A stretch of 64,000 nt of DNA. It comes from Roseococcus sp. (GTDB lineage: Bacteria; Pseudomonadota; Alphaproteobacteria; Acetobacterales; Acetobacteraceae). A program made the translations under genes and the position numbers. The stretch's first letter is position 1. The number at the start of each line of letters is the position of its first letter. Shown here piece by piece: positions 57,795 to 64,000 of the stretch. The DNA lies in assembly GCA_026414745.1 (NCBI GenBank), contig JAOAIK010000061.1:1-64000 (forward strand), given 5' to 3'. A model generated the notes under the pieces. That model was given only the letters and a program-made list of their open reading frames with translations, had not been told where the DNA came from and did no database searches.

Positions 57795-58751
57795 TCACTC
57801 GGCGCGGATGTTCCCGGCCCGGATCACCTCGCCCCAGGCCGCGATCTCGCCCTGCAGGAACTCCCGGAACTGGGCGGGGGTCAGATCCATGGGCAGCCCG
57901 CCCTGGCTGGTGATGCGCTCGCGCTCGCGCGCGCTCGCGGCGAAGCGCCGGCCCTCCTCGTTGAGCCGCTGCACGATGCCGGCCGGCGTGCCGGCGGGCG
58001 CGACCAGCCCCGACCAGGTCTGGGTGGCGTAGCCCGGCGCCCCCTGCTCGGCGATGGTGGGCAGCTCGGGCCAGGAGGGCAGCCGCTCGCGCGTGGTGAT
58101 GCCGAGCGCCTTGAGCCGCCCCGCGCGCACATGCGGGCCCGAGGAGGCGGTGCTGTCGAAGAGCAGGTCGCAATGGCCGGCGATGGTGTCCGTCAGCGCG
58201 GGGCCCGAGCCGCGGTGCGGGATGTGCGTCATCTCGATGCCCATGGCGCGGGCGAACATCTCGGCCGAGAGGTGGGAGGGCGAGGCGACGCCGATCGAGC
58301 AGTAGTTCACCTGCCCGCGGCGGGACTGCGCCCAGGCCACGAGCTCGCGCACCGTGTTGGGGGCGCGGTTCGTCGGCATCACCAGCATGAGCGGCGTGAC
58401 CGAGGGCAGCAGCACATGCTCGAAGCTGCGCACCGGATCATAGCCCGCCTGCAGCATCTGCGGCAGGATGGAGAGCGGGCCGCTCGCCGTCATCGCCAGG
58501 GTGTAGCCGTCGGGGGCGGCGCGCGCCGCCATCTCGGTGCCGAGCATGCCCGAGGCGCCGGAGCGGCTTTCCACCACGAAGGGCTGGCCGAACACCTCCT
58601 GGTAGTGGGCGGAGAGCAGGCGGGCCACCGCCTCGGTGCCGCCGCCGGGCGGGAAGGGCACGATCACGCGCACCGGCCGCTCGGGCCAGGCCTGGGCGGC
58701 GGCGAGGCCGGGCGCGAGCAGGAGCAGCAGCAGGGCGAGGAGGCGCGTCAT
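57795..58751 (-). CDS. Bug/TctC-family substrate-binding protein (orphan)
   Basis: A 318-aa periplasmic receptor with a signal peptide (LLALLLLLLAPGLAAAQ). Motifs: WPERPVRVIVPFPPGGGTEAVAR, VVESRSGASGMLGTEMAAR, DGYTLAMTASGPLSILPQML and VNYCSIGVASPSHLSAEMF. AAGGAG lies 7 nt before the ATG at 58751. No permease genes adjoin. Being next to a CoA-transferase gene pair, it may bind a related carboxylate (inference). Confidence 0.93.
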   Translation of the reverse strand: MTRLLALLLLLLAPGLAAAQAWPERPVRVIVPFPPGGGTEAVARLLSAHYQEVFGQPFVVESRSGASGMLGTEMAARAAPDGYTLAMTASGPLSILPQMLQAGYDPVRSFEHVLLPSVTPLMLVMPTNRAPNTVRELVAWAQSRRGQVNYCSIGVASPSHLSAEMFARAMGIEMTHIPHRGSGPALTDTIAGHCDLLFDSTASSGPHVRAGRLKALGITTRERLPSWPELPTIAEQGAPGYATQTWSGLVAPAGTPAGIVQRLNEEGRRFAASARERERITSQGGLPMDLTPAQFREFLQGEIAAWGEVIRAGNIRAE

Positions 58752-58859
58752 CGGTCCGCTCCTTTCGGGACTTGACGGGCCCGAGCGTGGCATCGCGCGC
58801 GCGCCCTGCGCAAGCGGCGGGATTTCCGGGCGGGCCGGGCGCGGCTATGGGGCGGCGCG

Positions 58860-59708
58860 ATGAACATCCTCTCCATCCAGTCCTGGGTGGCCTACGGGCA
58901 TGTGGGCAACGCGTCGGCCATCTTCCCCCTGCAGCGGCTCGGCGCCGAGGTGTGGGGCATCCACACCGTGCAGTTCAGCAACCACACGGGCTACGGCGCC
59001 TGGCGCGGGCAGGTGTTCGACGCGGCGCTGGTGCGCGACTGCGTGCAGGGCATCGAGGAGCGCGGCGCGCTGGCGCGCTGCGACGCCGTGCTCTCGGGCT
59101 ACATGGGCGGGGCGGAGATCGGCGAGGCCATCCTGCATGCGGTGGCGCGCGCGCGCACACACAACCCCGCCGCCCTCTACTGCTGCGACCCGGTGATCGG
59201 CGATGCGGGCCGGGGCGTCTTCGTCCGCCCGGGCATCCCCGAGTTCCTGCGCGACCGCGCCATCCCGATGGCCGACATCGCCACCCCCAACCGCTTCGAG
59301 CTGGAATGGCTGACCGGCCGCGCGGTGCATGACCTGTCCTCCGCCCGGAGCGCCATCGCGGCCTTGCAGGCCATGGGCCCGCGCTGCGTGCTGCTGACGA
59401 GCTGCGACATCGCCGGGGTGGGGCAGGGGGAGATCGCCCTGCTCGCCGCCGAAGGCGGGCGGCTCTGGCGCGTGGTCACGCCGCGGCTGCCGATCGCGGT
59501 GAACGGGGCGGGCGACGCCATCGCCGCGCTGTTCCTGTTCCACCGGCTGGCCAGCGGCGATGCCGGGCAGGCGCTCTCGCGCGCCGCCTCCTCGGTGTTC
59601 GGCCTGTTGCGGCGCACGGCCGAGGCGGGGGCGCGGGAAATCCTCATCGTGGCAGCGCAGGAGGAGTTCGTCACCCCCTCGCGCCTCTTCCCGGCCGAGC
59701 CCCTTTGA
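58860..59708 (+). CDS. pdxY: Pyridoxal kinase PdxY
   Basis: Phosphorylates pyridoxal in the B6 salvage route. A 282-aa ribokinase-fold protein: [32 protein letters not shown] (the family start), [41 protein letters not shown] and the anion-hole/catalytic [13 protein letters not shown] with Asp. All are PdxY features. It precedes glyQ by 31 nt. Confidence 0.94.
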   Translation: MNILSIQSWVAYGHVGNASAIFPLQRLGAEVWGIHTVQFSNHTGYGAWRGQVFDAALVRDCVQGIEERGALARCDAVLSGYMGGAEIGEAILHAVARARTHNPAALYCCDPVIGDAGRGVFVRPGIPEFLRDRAIPMADIATPNRFELEWLTGRAVHDLSSARSAIAALQAMGPRCVLLTSCDIAGVGQGEIALLAAEGGRLWRVVTPRLPIAVNGAGDAIAALFLFHRLASGDAGQALSRAASSVFGLLRRTAEAGAREILIVAAQEEFVTPSRLFPAEPL

Positions 59709-59739
59709 CGGGGCGGCCGCGGGGGCTACACAGCGCGCC

Positions 59740-60602
<863 letters not shown>

Positions 60603-60603
<1 letters not shown>

Positions 60604-62780
60604 TGGCCGAACTCCTGCTCGAACTGCTCACCGAGGAAATCCCCGCGCGCATGCAGGCGCGCGCGGCGGAGGATCTCTGCCGCCTCGCCGCCGCCGGCCT
60701 CGCCCCGCTGATCCAGGGCGCCCCGCGCGGTTTCCACGGGCCGCGCCGCATCGGGTTGGTGGCGGAGATGGCGCCCTCGGCCGAGACGCCGCCGCGGGAG
60801 GAGCGCGGCCCGCGTCTCGGCGCGCCCGAGCAGGCGATCGCAGGCTTCCTCAGGAAGCACGACGCCACGCGCGAGATGCTGGTGGAGCGGAACGGCTTCC
60901 TCGTTCTGGAGAAGCCGGGCGCGACCATCACCGCCGAGGCGCTGCTGCACCGCGCCCTGCCGGAGCTGCTCTGGTCATTTCCCTGGCCGAAATCCATGCG
61001 CTGGGGCGTCTCGCACTTCGCCTGGGTGCGGCCGCTGCGGCGCATCCTCTGCCTGCTGGACGGCCGGCCCGTCCCGGTCGCGCTGGCGCGGGGCGGGGAT
61101 GCGGCGCACGCGATCCTGGCGGGGGCGGAGACGGAGGGCCATCGCGTTCACGCCCCGGGGGCCGTTGCCGTCGCTTCCGCGGCCGACCATGCGGCGACGC
61201 TGCGCAGGCGCTTCGTGATCCTGGACGCCGCCGAGCGCGCGGCCATGATCCGCGAGGGAGTGGCCGCGCTGGCCGCCGCCGAGGGGCTGGAGGTGGTGCC
61301 CGACGAGGGGCTTCTCGAGGAGGTCGCGGGCCTCGTCGAATGGCCCGTGCCGCTGCTCGGCGCCATCGACGACGCCTTCATGGACCTGCCGGCGGAGGTG
61401 ATGCGCACCTCCATGCGGGTGAACCAGCGCTATTTCGCGCTGCGCCACCCCGATGGCCGCCCGGCGAACCGCTTCGCGCTGGTGGCCAACATCGCCGCGC
61501 CCGATGGCGGGCGCGCGCTGGTGGCCGGCAACGAGCGCGTGCTGCGCGCCCGGCTGTCGGATGCGCGCTTCTTCTGGGACCAGGACCGCAAGCAGCGGCT
61601 GGAGGATTTCCTGCCGAAGCTCGATGGCGTGACCTTCCACGCGAAGCTCGGCACCCAGGGGCAGCGGGTGGAGCGGCTCGCGCGGCTCGCGCGATACCTC
61701 GCGCCGCTGGTGGGGGCCGAGGCGGACCTCGCGGAACGCGCGGCGCGGCTGTGCAAGGCCGATCTGGCCAGCGGGATGGTGGGCGAGTTCCCCGAGCTGC
61801 AGGGGATCATGGGCGGCCACTACGCCCGCCACCAGGGCGAGGATCCGCGCGTGGCCGAGGCCATCGCCCAGCATTACCGCCCGCTCGGGCCGAGTGACGC
61901 GGTGCCGACGGAGCCGGTGGCGGTGGCCGTGGCGCTGGCGGACAAGCTCGATCAGCTCGCGGGCTTCTTCGCGGTCGGAGAGAAGCCGACAGGGAGCGGG
62001 GATCCCTACGCGCTACGGCGGGCGGCGCTGGGCGTGATCCGCCTGATCCGCGAGAACCGGCTGCGCCTGCCCCTCGCGCCGGCGCTCACCCGCGCGCTGC
62101 TCGGCGATGTGTCGGCCCGGCCGCTGGACTTCTCGCATTCGCTGCTCGCCTCCATCGCCTCGACGCTGATGCTCCCGCTCGTGACCCTGCACTCCGCGCT
62201 GGAGGCGGCGGGCAGCGCGCTGCGCATCCCGCTCGAGGCGGAGTTCCACTTCGACGCGCCGCAGATCAACCGGGAGGTGCGGGCCTTCCTCCTCGACCGC
62301 CTGCGCGTGCAGCTTCGCGCCGAGGGCGCGCGCCACGATCTCGTCGCCGCCTCCATCGGCGAGGACGACGACATCCTGCGCATCCTCGCCCGTGCCGAGG
62401 CGCTGCGATCCCTCGTCGAGTCGGAGACCGGGGCGAACCTCCTCGCCGCCTGGAAGCGCGCACAGAACATCCTGCGCATCGAGGAGAGGAAGGACGGCCC
62501 GCATGACGGCCCGGTGGACGAGGCCGCGCTCGAAGCGCCGGAGGAGCGCGCGCTGAACGCCGCCCTTGCCCGCGCCGAGGCGGAGGCCCGGGCATGCCTC
62601 GCGCGCGAGGATTTCGCCGGCGCCATGGCGGCGCTGGCGGCGCTGCGCGGCCCCACCGATGCCTTCTTCGAGAAGATCCTGGTCAACGACCCGGCCTTCC
62701 GCCGGAACCGCCTGCGGCTGCTCTCGCGCCTGCGCGCGGCGATGGATGCCGTGGCCGACCTGTCGAAGATCGAAGCCTGA
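60603..62780 (+). CDS. glyS: Glycine-tRNA ligase beta subunit
   Basis: The tRNA-binding subunit of glycyl-tRNA synthetase. The 725-aa product starts [16 protein letters not shown] and has [42 protein letters not shown], and the HD-like [48 protein letters not shown] follows. The C-terminal DALR anticodon-binding region ends in [21 protein letters not shown]. Slightly longer than the usual 690 aa. Followed by ppdK after 13 nt. Confidence 0.98.
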
Positions 62781-62793
62781 GGAAGAGCGGCAC

Positions 62794-64000
62794 ATGACGC
62801 AGTGGGTGTACAGCTTCGGCGCCGGCCACAATGAGGGGCGGGCGGACATGCGCAACCTGCTCGGCGGAAAGGGGGCGAACCTCGCCGAGATGGCCAGCAT
62901 CGGCCTGCCCGTGCCACCCGGCTTCACCATCACGACGGAGGTGTGCACCTACTACTACGCGAATGACCGCCGGTATCCCCCGGAGCTGAAGGACCAGGTG
63001 AAGGCCGCCCTGGCGAGGGTCGAGCAGGCGGTCGGGCTGCGGTTCGGCGACACGCAGCGGCCCCTGCTCGTCTCCGTCCGGTCTGGCGCGCGCGTCTCCA
63101 TGCCGGGGATGATGGACACGGTGCTGAACCTCGGCCTCAATGACGCGACCGTGGAGGGGCTGGCGCGCGCCTCCGGCGACCCGCGCTTCGCCTGGGACAG
63201 CTACCGCCGCTTCATCCAGATGTTCGGCGGCGTGGTGCTGGGCGTGGACCACCACCGCTTCGAGGAGATCATCGAGGCGGTGAAGCTCGATCGCGGCGTG
63301 GTCGAGGACACGGCACTCTCCGCCGCCGACTGGCAGGAGGTGATCGCCGGCTACAAGGAGGCTGTGCGGGAGGCGACGGGCGCCCCCTTCCCGCAGGATC
63401 CGGAGGCGCAGCTCTGGGCCGCCATCGGCGCGGTGTTCGGCTCCTGGATGAACCAGCGCGCCATCACCTACCGCAGGCTGCACGACATCCCGGCCGACTG
63501 GGGCACGGCGGTGAACGTGCAGGCCATGGTGTTCGGCAACATGGGCGAGGACTGCGCCACCGGCGTGTGCTTCACGCGCGATCCCTCGACGGGCGAGAAC
63601 GTCTTCTACGGCGAATACCTGGTGAACGCCCAGGGCGAGGACGTGGTCGCGGGCATCCGCACGCCGCAGCCCATGTCCAAGGCGCGCGCCAAGCCCGGCG
63701 AGAGGCCGATGGAGGAGGTGATGCCGGCGGCCTACGCCGAGCTGGTGCGCGTCCGCGAGGTGCTGGAGAAGCACTACAAGGACATGCAGGACATCGAGTT
63801 CACCGTGCAGCAGAACAAGCTCTACATGCTGCAGACGAGGAACGGCAAGCGCACGGCGGCCGCCTCGCTCAAGATCGCGGTGGACATGTGCCGCGAGGGG
63901 CTGATCGACGAGCGCGAGGCGATCAAGCGCGTGGCCCCCGGCTCGCTCGACCAGCTCCTGCATCCCACGCTCGATCCGAAGGCGCCGCGCCGGCTGCTCG
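62794..64000 (+). CDS. ppdK: Pyruvate, phosphate dikinase (N-terminal part, runs off the window)
   Basis: Interconverts pyruvate, ATP and phosphate with phosphoenolpyruvate, AMP and pyrophosphate. The first 402 residues are seen: [68 protein letters not shown], and the ATP-grasp [45 protein letters not shown] with [12 protein letters not shown]. The phosphohistidine and PEP-binding domains lie beyond the window. In this context it fits gluconeogenesis from organic acids. glyS-ppdK is a usual order in these bacteria. Confidence 0.97.
   Translation, partial: MTQWVYSFGAGHNEGRADMRNLLGGKGANLAEMASIGLPVPPGFTITTEVCTYYYANDRRYPPELKDQVKAALARVEQAVGLRFGDTQRPLLVSVRSGARVSMPGMMDTVLNLGLNDATVEGLARASGDPRFAWDSYRRFIQMFGGVVLGVDHHRFEEIIEAVKLDRGVVEDTALSAADWQEVIAGYKEAVREATGAPFPQDPEAQLWAAIGAVFGSWMNQRAITYRRLHDIPADWGTAVNVQAMVFGNMGEDCATGVCFTRDPSTGENVFYGEYLVNAQGEDVVAGIRTPQPMSKARAKPGERPMEEVMPAAYAELVRVREVLEKHYKDMQDIEFTVQQNKLYMLQTRNGKRTAAASLKIAVDMCREGLIDEREAIKRVAPGSLDQLLHPTLDPKAPRRLL

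Overview
The window is about 73% G+C DNA, densely coding, with very short gaps and many 4-nt stop/start overlaps. Gene content points to an alphaproteobacterium of the Acetobacteraceae (Roseomonas-like). The indicators are eno next to ftsB, a lipA/RatA-type pair, ihfB-pyrF-trpF-trpB-trpA, glyQ-glyS-ppdK, and several tripartite tricarboxylate (Bug/TctC) receptors. The family placement is inferred from gene content and protein style, not from a marker search.

Layout. 1-1465 is a decayed junction: a probable 5' stub of a MarR regulator, relics of an IS5-type transposase, then about 900 bp with no credible gene. 1466-3510 is an unrecognised two-gene unit. 3526-8720 (minus) is a tightly overlapping five-gene operon ending in a GT4-GT2 fusion glycosyltransferase. 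8780-10588 (minus) is a DUF1826/CobW-GTPase zinc operon with a perfect Zur-like palindrome just before its start codon, divergent from eno. 10706-15226 holds housekeeping and redox genes (eno, ftsB, RatA/Coq10, lipA, glutathione peroxidase, molybdopterin oxidoreductase). 15391-19298 mixes an orphan Bug receptor, a MetE-like methyltransferase and DUF1194 and DUF3237 proteins. 19418-24373 is a TetR-adaptor-RND efflux locus with palindromes before both TetR and adaptor. 24378-30284 is a complete tctCBA transport operon, divergent from an oxalate-CoA-ligase-like enzyme coupled to a ketopantoate-reductase-family protein.

30331-32060 is a glycine-rich, calcium-binding-like surface protein split by a one-base frameshift in a homopolymer. 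32228-39198 contains a GGDEF/EAL protein, tRNA-Thr(CGT), sppA, ihfB, pyrF and trpFBA. 39156-48937 holds a membrane protein, beta-hydroxyacid dehydrogenases, hydroxypyruvate isomerase, a serine hydrolase, glpD, a chemoreceptor and msrA. 49087-51877 is a translationally coupled trio: YVTN propeller, variant polysaccharide deacetylase, sterol-desaturase-family hydroxylase. 51858-55392 has chrA, an internally deleted OxyR-like pseudogene and a GT-C-like membrane protein. 55479-58751 is an acyl-CoA dehydrogenase/CoA-transferase pair convergent with a third Bug receptor. The window closes with a pyridoxal kinase, glyQ, glyS and the start of ppdK.

How the parts work together: organic-acid uptake (three Bug receptors, one permease set) sits beside CoA-activating and CoA-transferring enzymes and a glyoxylate-to-glycerate route, which fits a heterotroph living on small organic acids. 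No CRISPR array, rRNA, prophage or intact insertion sequence was seen.
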